The notes: generated by a model not told the origin, from the letters alone. Numbered from the stretch's first letter, positions 24,195-35,266 are shown. The stretch: DNA of 64,000 nucleotides from Eledone cirrhosa (GCA_964016885.1 OZ024743.1:177865282-177929281); one strand, 5' to 3'. A program made the numbers and translations.

Positions 24195-25373
24195 CTAGCA
24201 GTGTATCCACGCGTTGCACGGGAAAGAACATTGGTAATAGCACTTCCAATGAGAAACGTTTATTTGTGAGTGCCTGTTAAAAACTCACGAAAATATACCG
24301 ACAGGAAACTTGTTTTATTTGGAGAAAATTAAGAAGTTGAAAGTGCAGTTTAGCTGTCTACGTGCATTGTTCATAGAAATATTGTTGAGCCCCTACTTTT
24401 GATACACCTCTGTTTTAGCCTTTTTGATTAAATGTGAAAGAGAAAGTCACAGGTTAAGTTGGCAGAAGGTTCCTGTGTCATAGCAGTAAGGCGTAGGCTA
24501 CTTACCTCAAAAGTTCAATCGGACACTTTCCACTAAGTTTCTCTTTCTCTCTATCCCACTCGGTGCAGTCCCTTGCGAATTTCTTGCGTAGGCCTGGTGT
24601 AGATTTGCACCCGATCCATCTGCCCGATGCACATGTCCGCTTTGTACGGCTTTTGGAGGAAGGAGTGACCAGCAGTACGTTGTTCAGTATTATTACGAAA
24701 TTGTGTAGCAGAGAATCCCGCGCGAACTAACAGCTCGGGAGGAAACTGCTTACCTCGAAGATTCATTCGCCATCGTTCTTTTCAACGCTCCGTTTAGTTT
24801 GTATTTGTTGGTCTACAGTTAGATGAATGGTGCACAAAGGGTTAATGTTTATTGGCTAGAAGTGGCAACTGGACTGGCTTGCCTCGCTTATATTATATAT
24901 TAAAATAACAGATTAAAGTTCAAGCAAAGAATCGCTGCTTTCACCCTTATTGGGATCTTCTGAAACTAAAAAAATCAATCTGTGAATGCAGAAGTAAATA
25001 TTTCGAAAAACGTTGCAACCGAAGGAAAACGGCTAGATGATACTTTGGTTCGTGAAGACGTTCCCTGGCAATGAACGGAAAAAACCGAACGTAATACGTC
25101 AGCAATGACGTGTTTGTAATAACGTCGTAATGCAGACAAGCAGACATGCAGACAGATATTATAAGGGCTCGACGTAGATAGATAACCGGCGCCTAACACC
25201 CCTTTAACAACAGAAAATCGAAAAATAAAAGCTGCAGTTAATATCTTTAGACCACAAGAAATATATAAATGCAAGTTTGAAGTCAATCGGAGTAGAAATG
25301 TGGATTTGTATAGACTTTGCAAAAATGGGGGGACACACACAGACAACTACAGTTTTATATATATATGTATAGA
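24195..25373 (-). mobile_element. Non-autonomous Helitron, 1.18 kb
   Basis: Read on the minus strand it begins TCTATACATATATATAAAAC after an A (5' terminus at 25373) and ends with CTAG before a T (24198-24195). A short GC-rich hairpin-like stretch (cccgtgcaacgcgtgg) lies about 8 bases before CTAG. These are the classic Helitron terminal features: a TC start, a CTRR end and insertion between A and T. It has no Rep/helicase coding region. Its first ~660 bp on the plus side (24195-24855) recur at 47476-48136; its 5' part recurs at 50480-50791. Dispersed repeat A lies nested inside. Confidence 0.7.
24897..25085. repeat. Dispersed repeat A, copy 2 (inside Helitron)
   Basis: Nearly identical to 19124-19300 over its full length, with the same start (aaataacagattaaag) and end (ccctggcaatgaacgg). 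Whether it was captured by the Helitron or inserted into it cannot be told here. Confidence 0.75.
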
Positions 25374-25592
25374 TAATTATACACTGAGTGGTTAGAGAAT
25401 TGGATTCACAATCTTGAGGTTGTGAGTTCGATTCCTGGACCGGGCGATGCGTTATGTCCTTGAGCAAGACACTTTATTTCACGTTGCTCCTTCTACCTGG
25501 AGTTGCAACAGATAGATAGTACTAGCAACTGGAAAGACCGCCGGAAACATTCTTTCCTCGGTCCGATTTGACGAAAGTCAATCGATCCTTAT
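25374..25592 (+). mobile_element. Second tRNA-derived SINE family
   Basis: A-box-like gagtggttagagaattgg and B-box-like gttgtgagttcgattcctgg are followed by a body with tccttgagcaagacacttta and cacgttgctcc. This head and body differ from the main SINE. Other copies are at 41780 (+) and 51100 (-). Confidence 0.7.
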
Positions 25593-25604
25593 ATATATAT
25601 ACAC

Positions 25605-25665
25605 ATTATTGTTATATTTCGGGAGGGTCATGTTGCCAGTATTCCCAATAGAAAGAAACGCACAC
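25605..25665 (-). mobile_element. PLE terminal scrap
   Basis: The string ttgttatatttcgggagggtc and the following atgttgccagtattcc resemble the PLE terminus at 31612 (ttgctataattggggagggt). Only about 60 bp are recognisable. Confidence 0.45.
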
Positions 25666-25840
25666 ACCATATAATTTTCATTTTATCTTTATTGTTCGTT
25701 ATTCATTTGTTATATATATTTTTCTCATATTTATGAGTATATAGTATATATATGTGTAGTGTATATGTATGTATATTTATGTATGTTTAAGATAGTTATC
25801 AATGGTGAATAGACTGGTTGGGGCAATAACGGTCTTATTT

Positions 25841-25842
25841 AC

Positions 25843-25929
<87 letters not shown>

Positions 25930-25931
25930 TA
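25841..25931. repeat. (TA)n microsatellite
   Basis: About 40 uninterrupted TA units. Confidence 0.95.
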
Positions 25932-26014
25932 TCGGTGTAAAAGGTAAACAGAAATAACAGCACAATCGGTGCAATATGGAAGGAATATATTAGGTTAACA
26001 CTTGAAATAAAAGG

Positions 26015-26062
26015 AAAAGTGTCCTAACGTTTCGGACGCTAGTCCTTCATCAGAAGAAAGAA
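26015..26062 (-). ncRNA. Hammerhead ribozyme, minimal type I candidate
   Basis: On the minus strand: CTGATGA (26053-26047), a stem II GGAC/GTCC with loop TAGC and one extra A, then GAAA (26033-26030). The following C-G-T gives a 2-bp, loopless stem III (AC/GT), then U at the cleavage position. The next AGGA pairs with TTCT just before the core (4 bp, one wobble) as stem I. All three stems and all core residues can be drawn. A loopless stem III is typical of the minimal hammerheads in PLE-type elements, which are thought to act as dimers. Confidence 0.5.
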
Positions 26063-26199
26063 TGAGAAATAAGATAGATTGAAGGGACGGGCGGGGTGGA
26101 ATTAGAAAAAGTGTCTTTAGATAAAAATAACAGGTCCATTCATGTTGACATCTCTCGGAAAAAAAAATATATATATAATATAATATAAAACAAAAAATA

Positions 26200-26395
26200 A
26201 GTGATGCATCTGAATTCAATTTATTGTGTTACAACAGTTACGGACAGCTTGACATATGATCATTGTGTGGAGACGTGTCCATCGAACCTGTAGATCCAGA
26301 ATCAGACATATCCACACAATGATCGTTCCTCGAGCTGTCCGCCGGCGAAACAATTGTAACACACAATAAATTGATTTCAGATGCATCACTGATTT
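26200..26395. repeat. Imperfect inverted repeat (hairpin)
   Basis: The left part (agtgatgcatctgaattcaa, ttattgtgtta, ggacagct, gatcattgtgtgga) is complementary in reverse order to the right part (tccacacaatgatc, agctgtcc, taacacacaataa, ttgatttcagatgcatcact). Arms are about 85-90 bp with several indels around a centre near 26295. It lies just right of the minus-strand hammerhead candidate. Confidence 0.7.
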
Positions 26396-26485
26396 TTCGT
26401 TTTATATTATAACATACTCTGCTCTGTAAGAGCATAGAGTGCTCAACCGGCATACCGCCTATGGATACACCTTAGCTACCATCAG

Positions 26486-26494
<9 letters not shown>

Positions 26495-26567
<73 letters not shown>
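26495..26567. repeat. (TA)n microsatellite
   Basis: About 36 TA units directly left of the 97-bp-arm hairpin. Confidence 0.95.
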
Positions 26568-26573
<6 letters not shown>

Positions 26574-26578
26574 TTAGA

Positions 26579-26780
26579 AATTATAAGCTTTCACCGTATT
26601 TTAGACTAAAGATATGTCTAGCCTGATAGTGGGGTTTATAACCCTCGGAGAAATGGAAAAAGATGAGTGTTGCCGCCCATGTACGGCAACACTCATCTTT
26701 TTCCATTTCTCCTAGGGTTATAAACCCCACTATCAGGCTAGAAATGTCTTTAGTCTAAAATACGGTGAAAGCTTATAATT
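26579..26780. repeat. Near-perfect hairpin, 97-bp arms
   Basis: The arms 26579-26675 and 26684-26780 are complementary with only 3 mismatches and no indels, around an 8-base centre (cccatgta). The sequence begins aattataagctttcaccg and the other arm ends cggtgaaagcttataatt. It is non-coding. It could be a foldback transposon or a recent inverted duplication. If transcribed it would give a long double-stranded RNA. Confidence 0.92.
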
Positions 26781-26850
26781 CTTAATTTTTAATTTTCAAA
26801 CTCGCGCACCGTTTCAAAAACATACTTACATGTTTACATTTATAATTTGC

Positions 26851-26881
<31 letters not shown>

Positions 26882-27070
26882 CACGCATTTCATAAGAAAT
26901 TGAGGAGTTATATCCTATTTAAGAAATAGTACGATCCTTTGGAATTTCGGTTTACCTGCCTTAGAAATCGTGACCGTTTCTTCGACCAGCAAGTAGCATG
27001 AATACAAATGATATGTTATCTAGATAATAAATGTTGAAATTAAGTGTAATTATCGATATTTATAATACAA
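26781..27070. other. Unassigned, with short (TA)n
   Basis: A (TA)12 tract lies at 26856-26880. The remainder is AT-rich without a recognised feature up to the LINE tail at 27071. Confidence 0.4.
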
Positions 27071-27349
27071 ATGACACATGCAAGAGGAATCAGATGTATT
27101 GTGCAGAAGAGAAGACTGCGTTGGTATGGACATGTGATTCATATAGATGATGATCGTTGGGTGAAAATCGGCCAAATAATGGAAGTGGAAGGATGCAGCA
27201 ATATAGGAAGATTCCGGGAGACCTGGATGGACGTGGTAAAAGCTGATCTCAAATCGCTAAAACTCAGAGAGGAGATGATAAAGGAACGTGATAAACGGAG
27301 AAATGTTGTACTGAGAAGGACCCATCCAACCCATGCACGCGTAGAATAA
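27071..27349 (+). pseudogene. LINE ORF2 C-terminal fragment
   Basis: This 92-residue frame contains RRLRWYGHVIHIDDDRWVK and a following GRFRETWMDVVKADLKSL, the C-terminal block typical of many RTE/CR1-like LINE reverse transcriptases in invertebrates. Here it is probably a 5'-truncated insertion: no RT catalytic motifs remain. The frame runs intact to a TAA followed by a GAT-rich tail. Confidence 0.75.
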
Positions 27350-27497
27350 CTGACGTATGATGATGTTGATGATAATGATAATGATGACAATGATGATGAT
27401 GATGATAATGATGATGTTGATGGTAAAAATGATGTAGATGATGATGACAATCTTGATGATGATGGGTATCATGACGATGATGATGATGATCGTGATA
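27350..27497 (+). repeat. (GAT)n-rich LINE 3' tail
   Basis: Degenerate gatgatgatgataatgat runs follow the LINE fragment directly. Simple-repeat 3' tails are usual for RTE-like LINEs and explain the His/Ile/Ser-rich ORFs on the minus strand. Confidence 0.75.
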
Positions 27498-27851
27498 CAA
27501 GTTTATTTATGATATCTAGATAAGTATTTAGCAGGAAATATTATTTTGCTGCATATGTCAGAAACTATTTGAGTAGAAAAATTAATTTCTCACCGTAAAA
27601 TTTGAGTTCAGTATAATACCACAAGTATTGATCTGTTTCCAGCTATTCGATTTTACACGAGATTAAATTTTACATGAATACATAAGGTTTTTCTCCTTGT
27701 ATTATTGTCATCATTTATCATTTGCATTATGTCAAATATAGCACTAAAGGTAAATTCTCCGACATCTCTATCTCTATCTCTTTCTCTCTCTGTCTCTCTA
27801 TCTCTCCCCCCTCTCTCTCTCTCTCGCTCTCTACTTATATATATATATATA
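27498..27851. other. Unassigned, then (TC)n
   Basis: AT-rich sequence to about 27760, then a CT-rich simple repeat (27764-27833) and a short (TA)n. No gene signal. Confidence 0.5.
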
Positions 27852-27980
27852 TAGGAAAAAGTATGACCCCGACGGCAGAGCTCAAGCCGTTTCGACGGCT
27901 ATTTCTGGACATAAGTATTGCGTCCAGAAAGAGCCGTCGAAACGGCTTGAGGTCTGCCGTCGGAGTCATACTTTTTCCTA
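27852..27980. repeat. Near-perfect hairpin, 59-bp arms
   Basis: The arms 27852-27910 and 27922-27980 pair with 3 mismatches around an 11-base loop (ataagtattgc). The arm contains aagccgtttcgacggct, itself palindromic. Sequence continuing to about 28065 (taagtattgagtactctggt, gttatggtccat) recurs in inverted orientation at 35940-36095, so this belongs to a dispersed foldback family. Confidence 0.9.
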
Positions 27981-28065
27981 TTACCCACACTATTACCCTA
28001 AGTATTGAGTACTCTGGTGCGTTATGGTCCATCTGGTTCCTTACCACAAGTCCTTCGTTATATAT

Positions 28066-28420
28066 ATATACATATAAACATGAATTGAAAGTTTTGAACT
28101 GATGAATTTTCATAAAATTTTAGAATTCTCATTGCGCGAACGGTAAAAACTTCAAACTAAAACTAAATACTAACTAATACTTATTACTAATTTATACTTA
28201 TTCCTAATTAAACTATTTTTCACTGGGAAAAATTTGTCAGTATTTTCTTTTCCTTTTTACTAATATATCACAACTCGTGTGTCACACCTCTATTTTTTAA
28301 AATATATATATATATCCAGAGAATGTTACGTGAAGTTACTGTAGGTTCACCCGGGTGAGTACTCGATATTTAGGCTCACGTTAGTATCGGGCTGTAGAGC
28401 TAGACAGAGTGTAATATAAT
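28066..28420. other. Unassigned
   Basis: AT-rich, with a run of ctaa/taatac words near 28150-28200 and a short (TA)n at about 28302. No recognised element. Confidence 0.4.
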
Positions 28421-28598
28421 AATTGTTTCTACTTTTGGCACAAGGCCAGCAATTATCCAGTGTATTACTGGTACTTTATTTTATCGACCCCTTAAGGATG
28501 AAAGGCAAAGTTAACCTTGGCGGGATTTGAACACAGAATGGCAAGGGCCGTAACTCTATGCGTCAAAGCATGACGTCCGACCCTCTACCGATACTGCC
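28421..28598 (-). mobile_element. tRNA-derived SINE
   Basis: Minus strand: tggcagtatcggtagagggt, a degenerate B box (tgtgttcaaatcccgcc), body and tail gccaaaagtagaaac. It is full length. Flanking target duplication is not clear. Confidence 0.8.
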
Positions 28599-28604
28599 AA
28601 ATAA

Positions 28605-29028
28605 TACAAGGACGAATGGTTACTCCTTCATTACGTTTATTGGTTGGTGACGCGCGTTTCGCTACAGATCAGCTCAACGTTCGATCTGTATCGATGTGGC
28701 TCGACTCTAGAATCACAAGCTCGTCGGACCTCTGTAGTAATAATTGTTTCTACTATTGGTACAAGGCCGGAAATTACCCAGTATATTACTGGTACTTTAT
28801 TCTATCGTCCCGGTAAGGATAAAAGGCAAAGATAACCTCGACGGGACTTGAACTCAGACCGTAAATAATGACCTATACGCCTGAGTGAGTGGGCACACAG
28901 GTTTATTTATTTATTTATTTTCCTTTTTTATACTCTCTCACACAACATCGTTTCTATAAGTTTTCTTAATAGCTTTCTCTACTTTCTACAGTCTTCACAA
29001 AACTGGCTTCATACCATATTTCCTCAGT

Positions 29029-29074
<46 letters not shown>

Positions 29075-29562
29075 TATATATATTTTCACACACTAACCTC
29101 TTACCACTCCCATCTCCTCATTAATTCCTTATAGCAATGTCTAAACGTATAATTAAACACCGTAGTCTTTCATCTCATATCCTCCACAGCCCCACCACCG
29201 CAACCACACCACACACAGCACCTCAGTCTCACCACATACACGCCTACATGTCTAGGGCGAGCCAAAACATCACACCCGCTACTCGCATCAACCTTTGCTC
29301 TTCAGCACTAACTCGTCACTACGCCCACCCCTCCACCCACCCCCCACACACACCCTATCTTACAGGCCAAAACATTCCTCATAATTAACCCACCAATAAA
29401 AAAAAATGTTTATGTGCCATGTATATTCATTGTCATTACTACTACAGAGGTCCGACGAGCTATTGATTCCAGAATCAGGCCAGACCGAACCATGAGCTAA
29501 TGAGTAGCGAAACGTGCGTCACCAACCAATAAACGTAATAAAAGCGCAACCATTCGTTCTTG

Positions 29563-29567
<5 letters not shown>
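28605..29567. mobile_element. Inverted-repeat-flanked unit, about 960 bp
   Basis: The first ~134 bp (from aatacaaggacgaatggtta to gtcggacctctgtagtaata) are repeated in reverse complement at 29444-29567, with scattered differences. Shared parts include acgtttattggttggtgacg and tttcgctac. The inside holds a SINE fragment (28741-28880, minus), a (TA)n tract (29028-29070) and a Pro/Thr/His-rich 83-codon frame without any known motif. It could be a foldback element or two oppositely oriented copies of one TE end; both ends have GAAAC words of the kind near hammerhead-bearing ends. Confidence 0.6.
28741..28872 (-). mobile_element. SINE fragment
   Basis: Minus strand SINE body and tail from gagttcaagtcccgtcgagg to accaatagtagaaacaatta. 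The head is missing. Confidence 0.7.

Positions 29568-29640
<73 letters not shown>
29565..29640. repeat. (TA)n microsatellite
   Basis: About 36 TA units, immediately right of the inverted-repeat unit. Confidence 0.95.
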
Positions 29641-29643
<3 letters not shown>

Positions 29644-30830
29644 CATATATGAAAATAAACGTGCTGCGGCGTTGCTAATGGGTTACATATGAATAAAGTT
29701 AGTCCTTCATCAGTGATCTTCCAACCATCATTGGTATTTCATCGCTTTAAAGACCATATACCTCCGGTTGATGCGAGCAACGGCTAAAAAAGTCGTTGGG
29801 ACACGTAAATAAAGGGGACAAGAATGTAAACAACAAAAATGGTGAGCAACGAAAAGTGATGAAGAAGAAGTCAAGTCCCAAATTTCTATGAATTTAAATT
29901 CGGTGAAATCGTGAACGAGAGAGAATAAAGACCATCAAACCAGGTTGGAATGTAAGCAAGGAAGGAATTCCGCACAGGTCTAACGGGAGGAAGAAGGGAT
30001 CTAGTCTGTGATTTCGGTGAACGTGAGTTCTGTGAAATCGTTGACGAGAGAGAGAAAAAGAACGACCTGCTAGACCAAGAGTGCGAAAGAAAAGAATTAC
30101 GCACAGGTCAAACAGGAAGAAGGAGGAGGAGGAAAGGTAGTAACAGAGAATGAGTGAGTGAAGGGTGAGGAAGAGGCTAACAGAGAGAATGACTGCTAGA
30201 GAGGGTAAAGATACAGAGAAAGAGGAAGCGGTAAGAACGAAATAGACGTGTAACAGCGGGGAAAAAAATATGTGTAAATATGAAAATAAACGTGCTGCGG
30301 CGTTGTTAATGGGTTACATATGAATGAAGTTAGTCCTTCATCAGTGATCTCTATATATATATGTATATATATTTCAAGGGAAGGACAAATAGAGGCACAA
30401 AAAGTGTTATTAGTCTCAGGCTTTATGTAGAAAAGGAGGAAAGATAGTTCGATGTGTCGGGCTTTAGCCCTTCTTCATGAATACAGAATAGAGACAGGAT
30501 CAAAAAGGATAGATACAAAAAAAAGAATAAGATGAGGTGAAGTAGTTATTCTATATGAAAATTACAAAAAAGCACATACATTATGCTGTCTATCATCAAT
30601 TCTTTCTAAGGATTAACAGCAGAGTGAATATGCCATGGATTCGTCTGCACATCAATAATTTTGCACTCTGAAACGATCACGAAACGATGGATTATTTAAA
30701 TACTTTACTTTGTTTTATTCTTGCAAAAAAAAAAAGTAATTTCTCTCTGCTTTTATAAGATATTCACATCAACACTAGGGTGAGATCTAATATGGCTGTA
30801 ATTCATACCTTGACCAAGTACATTAATATA

Positions 30831-30911
<81 letters not shown>

Positions 30912-31235
30912 GTATATATGTGCGAAATTCCTTCCTTGCTCACATTTCAACCAGATTTGATGGTCTTTTGTCTCTTGTTCACGATATCACCGAGTTTATA
31001 TTCATAGAAATCTGGGACTTGTCTCTTTCTTCTCACTTTCCGTTGCTTAAACCATTTTGTTTGTTACCCTAACGTCCCCTTTATTTACGTGTCCCAACGA
31101 CTTTTTTTAGCCGTTGTTCGCACCAACCTGAGGTATATGGCCCTTAAAGCGATGAAATGCCTAAGACGGTTGGAGGGTCACTGATGAAGGACTTACTTTT
31201 TCATATGTACCCCATTTGCAACGCGCAGCTCATCA
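29641..31235. mobile_element. Foldback region: inverted and direct copies of one TE end
   Basis: The region 29641-29965 (gaaaataaacgtgctgcggc, ttagtccttcatcagtgatc, gtcgttgggacacgtaaata) recurs inverted at 30924-31235. Its first ~70 bp also recur in direct orientation at 30281-30349, so 29650-30349 is bounded by short direct repeats. The strand-complement phrase cactgatgaaggacta recalls the 5' half of a hammerhead core, but no GAAA partner follows. G/A-rich sequence fills 29880-30260. No coding motif is visible. Confidence 0.65.
30832..30915. repeat. (TA)n microsatellite
   Basis: TA repeats with two CA/TG interruptions, between the foldback halves. Confidence 0.9.
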
Positions 31236-31240
31236 TTATT

Positions 31241-31540
<300 letters not shown>

Positions 31541-31814
31541 TATATATATATATAACGGCGATGAATTAGTTTTGCGAGGTTGTTGATATGAAATCGTGTG
31601 TCGAAACAAATATTGCTATAATTGGGGAGGGTCATATTGGTATAATATTGCCAGAATTAATAACAGAACACACTCACTGTTTGGTTGGTTTTCGCTTTTC
31701 GCTTCTGTGACTTTTATATCGGTAATCTAATTTATTCGGTCCTCAATATTGCCATTGACTGACCAACGGTCAAAAATAATACAATATAGACACAAACACA
31801 TATATATAGTTTAT

Positions 31815-31870
31815 CAAAGTTCTTTCGTTGCACATCTGCAACCACGTCAGTGGTGCTATTGTTTCCTCCC
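31815..31870 (-). ncRNA. Hammerhead-like motif, inverted PLE copy
   Basis: Minus strand: CTGACGT (31850-31844), a 6-bp stem II gttgca/tgcaac with loop gatg, then GAAA (31826-31823). It is the same as 35227-35254. The last core base is T instead of the conserved A, so catalysis is doubtful. Stem III could be AG/CT after GAAA. Confidence 0.4.
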
Positions 31871-32352
31871 GTTGCATTGTATTTTCTACGCCATCTTTAT
31901 TTAGTCTGTTTATATATTTATTTATTAGTTTATTTTATTTTGTTTTCTTTGCGCATGCGTTTGCGTGTGTGTAGAGTGTTTTGTTTGATGTCTGTTCGTG
32001 ATTGGGTGACTGTGTATTGGTTAATGTATTCTATCTTTACTAGTGTGTGTTTATATGTGTTTGTTGTTATTGTGCTTGTGTATGTATTTATTTATTTATT
32101 TATCTACGTATTTATTTATACTTCTCTTAGGTCAGTGTTGTTTGTTTAGGTGTTGTTGTTATTCCATTCATTCTTTCTGTTTAGCCTTGGCCTTCTAAGT
32201 TCTATTTCACTGGCCTCTCTGATTTGCCTATCTGCTGGGTCATTTCTATGTTTAGATATTATTCTAATTTCTATGTTGTCTATATTACCGTCGTGTTGTT
32301 GTCTGGCATGTTCGTATAGTACTGAACCGTTTTTTCGTCCTTTTAGTTCCCC

Positions 32353-32683
32353 CTAGTGTTGGTCTATCTTCTCACCTATGCTACGAGCTGTCTCGCCTAT
32401 GTATGTTGTTGTCATGTTTCTGCAAGTACTCTCTGTACAACTTATGCTATAGACTACGTATCTAGTTTTACAGTTTATCCGGTGGTTTACCTTACATATG
32501 ATACATTTCCTATTAGTACAGTGGGTTTTCTTAAAAGGGTACGTTTTGCTGATCAGGAATTTTATGGTGGTTCCTGGCTTTTCTACCACCTTAATCTTTA
32601 AGTGGGTCTTTCTCAGGGCCTTTCTACACTGGTTAGCTAATTTCCCTCCAGGGTTGCATACCACAACAAATAGATGACGTGAC
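32353..32683 (-). pseudogene. PLE GIY-YIG endonuclease region, inverted partial copy
   Basis: The minus-strand frame contains GGKLANQCRKALRKTHLKI, a Cys cluster (HCTNRKCIICK) and the GIY-YIG part (VVYSISC ... TYIGETARSIGEKI). It matches the plus-strand copy at 34430-34735 almost residue for residue, differing at a few positions. It is truncated at its start by the junction near 32680; a frameshift follows the GEKIDQH region. Confidence 0.8.
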
Positions 32684-34966
32684 AGAGGCACAGTTCACCA
32701 TAGTTAGAAATAAGATTAGACAAATAGTAGACCGGTATACTAAGAGACAGAGCAGACCAGAGGCCCAACAACTTGGGAGGAAACCTGTAGAAGGCTTGGT
32801 TAGCCTCAAGCAGCACACAAGGGATGGTGAGGTAGTATGTCTACCCACGGATAAGTCTGGTAGGATGTCAATCGATAGCATGCCGAACTACATCAAGGCT
32901 ATGCAACCCCACATCACCAACACGAGCGAAATTGCACAGCAAACACATGATGGGATAGAGAAAATCCTCAACGCTCACATGATGATGTGGACCGACATCC
33001 TAAAGCCAAGCAGACGCACTGCAAATAACTTCCAGGCGTCTAACAATACCATACCATCCTTGTATGGGATCCAGAAAGACAACAAGACAGTCGACGACCC
33101 GCAACAGGACCACCAACAATCCCATATGCGGAGCAAATATAGCTAGCAAATACAGGATCTCCTACTTCCTCTCAATGGTTATACGCCCCATAATCAAGAT
33201 GTCCCCAGATGTATGTGACAGTACAGAGGACCTCCTCAGCAGAATCAGTGAGTGCAACAAAAACAGGAACATATCCAACTGCATAATAGGCTGCATGGAT
33301 GTGGTGTCACTGTACCCATCCACTAACATTGATTTTGCTGTGGAAAAATGTGTGGAGATCATCATTGAGAGTGAGGTGGAGTTCTGCGACGTTGACACAG
33401 AAGAACTGGGCCTCCTACTTAGACTTACCTACGACACTGACTACCTAGACAGCCATGACCTTAGACGTTTCTGCCCTAGTAGACCTATAAGAGGTAGACT
33501 CCCCACCATAACGTCAATGGCTAAAAAGACTCCCATGGGAAGGTGGATTGGGTGGACCAATGCTATACGCACCCCCCAAAACAATGATCAGGTAAGAAAA
33601 ATGGTCGCACATGCAATAGGGGCTTGTATCAAAACTACCCTAAATGTCCACATATTCAAGTTCAACGACAAGATCTCCACCCAAAATGAGGGAGCAGCCA
33701 TTGGCGTCAACATAGCTGGCGATGTTGCCAACCTTTTTATGGTATGGTGGGAAAGGAGACTTAAAGATCTCCTTAATGAGAGCTCCATAGACCTCATCAT
33801 GTACTCTCGTTACGTAGACGATATCAATATAGTTATAAGAACATCCCCACTAGAGAGCACTAAAAAGTTTGATTTAGAACGTAGCACAATGGAAAGCATC
33901 CAGCAGATAGCTAATTCCATACACCAGAGTATAACTGTAACTATCGAGTACCCTTCCAAACACCCTAACAATAGACTACCTGTATTAGACACGGAACTCT
34001 GGATTAACACTATAGACGTGAGAGCCCAAATTCTCCACTCACACTATGCTAAACCCATGGCCTCCAAATACCTGATACTCAAAAACTCACCAATGTCCAG
34101 TAGTTCTAAGTTTAATATTCTGACCGCAGATTTGGTACGAGTGATGAAGAATGTGTCCCGCATGTGCGACCAAACAGAAATAGAAAGACACATCCACACT
34201 TCATCAACCGCATGCAGTTCTCTGGCTACAAGCAAAGAGACAGAGTCAGAGTATACGAAGGAGCCATGGAGAAGTATAAGACCCTCATAGAACTGGACAG
34301 GAAAGGAATTTGCCCATTATACAGGAGCGAATCATGGAATAGCTTAGATAGGGCTAGACATAAGATAGGGAAAGCCACCTCATGGTACGACAACCAGAGA
34401 TACAAGTGTGTCATGTTTGTGGACGCGACCCCTGGAGGGAAATTAGCTAACCAGTGTAGAAAGGCCCTGAGAAAGACCCACTTAAAGATTAAGGTGGTAG
34501 AAAAGCCAGGAACCACCATACAATCCCTGATCAGCAAAACCTACCCTTTTAAGAAAACCCACTGTACTAATAGGAAATGTATCATATGTAAGGTAAACCC
34601 CATGATAAACTGTAAAACTAGAAACTTAGTCTATAGCATAAGATGTACAGAGGGTACTTGCAGAAACATGACAACAACATACATAGGCGAGACAGCTCGT
34701 AGCATAGGTGAAAGGATAGACCAACACTGGGGGAACTAAAAGGACAAAAAAACGGATCAGTACTATACGAACATGCCAGACAACAACACGACGGTAACAT
34801 AGACACCATAGAAATTAGAATAATATCTAAACATAGAAATGACCCAGCAGATAGGCAAATCAGAGAGGCCAGTGAAATAGAACTTAGAAGGCCAAGGCCA
34901 AACAGAAAGAATGAATGGAATAACAACAACACCCAAACAAACAACACTGACCTAAGAGAAGTATAA
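32679..34966 (+). pseudogene. Penelope-like reverse transcriptase + GIY-YIG endonuclease
   Basis: Coding is spread over three frames: 32679-about 33110, about 33110-34250 and about 34200-34735, plus a final part to TAA 34964-34966, so at least three frameshifts. The N-terminal RT block has VCLPTDKSG. Motif A is in GCMDVVSLYPS, motif B-like GVNIAGDVANLFM, and the catalytic RYVDD lies near 33811-33825. The C-terminal nuclease has a Cys cluster (HCTNRKCIIC) and TYIGETARSIGERI. This RT/GIY-YIG order is the canonical PLE layout, the nuclease making the nick that primes reverse transcription. The first part of the protein (perhaps 100 residues) is missing at the junction. Confidence 0.88.
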
Positions 34967-35209
34967 ATAAATAAATAGATAAATAAATAAATAAATACAT
35001 ACACAAGCACAATAACAACAAACACATATAAACACACACTAGTAAAGATAGAATACATTAACCAATACACAGTCACCGAATCACGAACACACATCAAACA
35101 AAACACTATACACACATGCAAACGCATGTGCAAAGAAGACAACATAAACTAATAAATAAATATATAAACAGACTAAACAAAGATGGCGTAGAAAATACAA
35201 TGCAACGGG

Positions 35210-35266
35210 AGGAAACAATAGCACCACTGACGTGGTTGCAGATGTGCAACGAAAGAACTTTGATAA
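35210..35266 (+). ncRNA. Hammerhead-like motif in PLE 3' region
   Basis: CTGACGT (35227-35233), a perfect stem II gttgca/tgcaac (35235-35250) with loop gatg, and GAAA (35251-35254) lie at the same place as the canonical core in the 18147 fragment. The conserved final A of CTGANGA is T in this copy, as in the inverted copy, so it may be an inactivated lineage. Its fixed position in three copies of the PLE end supports it as a real element feature. Confidence 0.45.

Noticed and set aside
30455..30480. Hammerhead ribozyme on the minus strand
   Set aside because: A good hairpin (gggct/agccc) is present, but the core is changed on both sides (catgaag instead of CTGATGA, GACA instead of GAAA).
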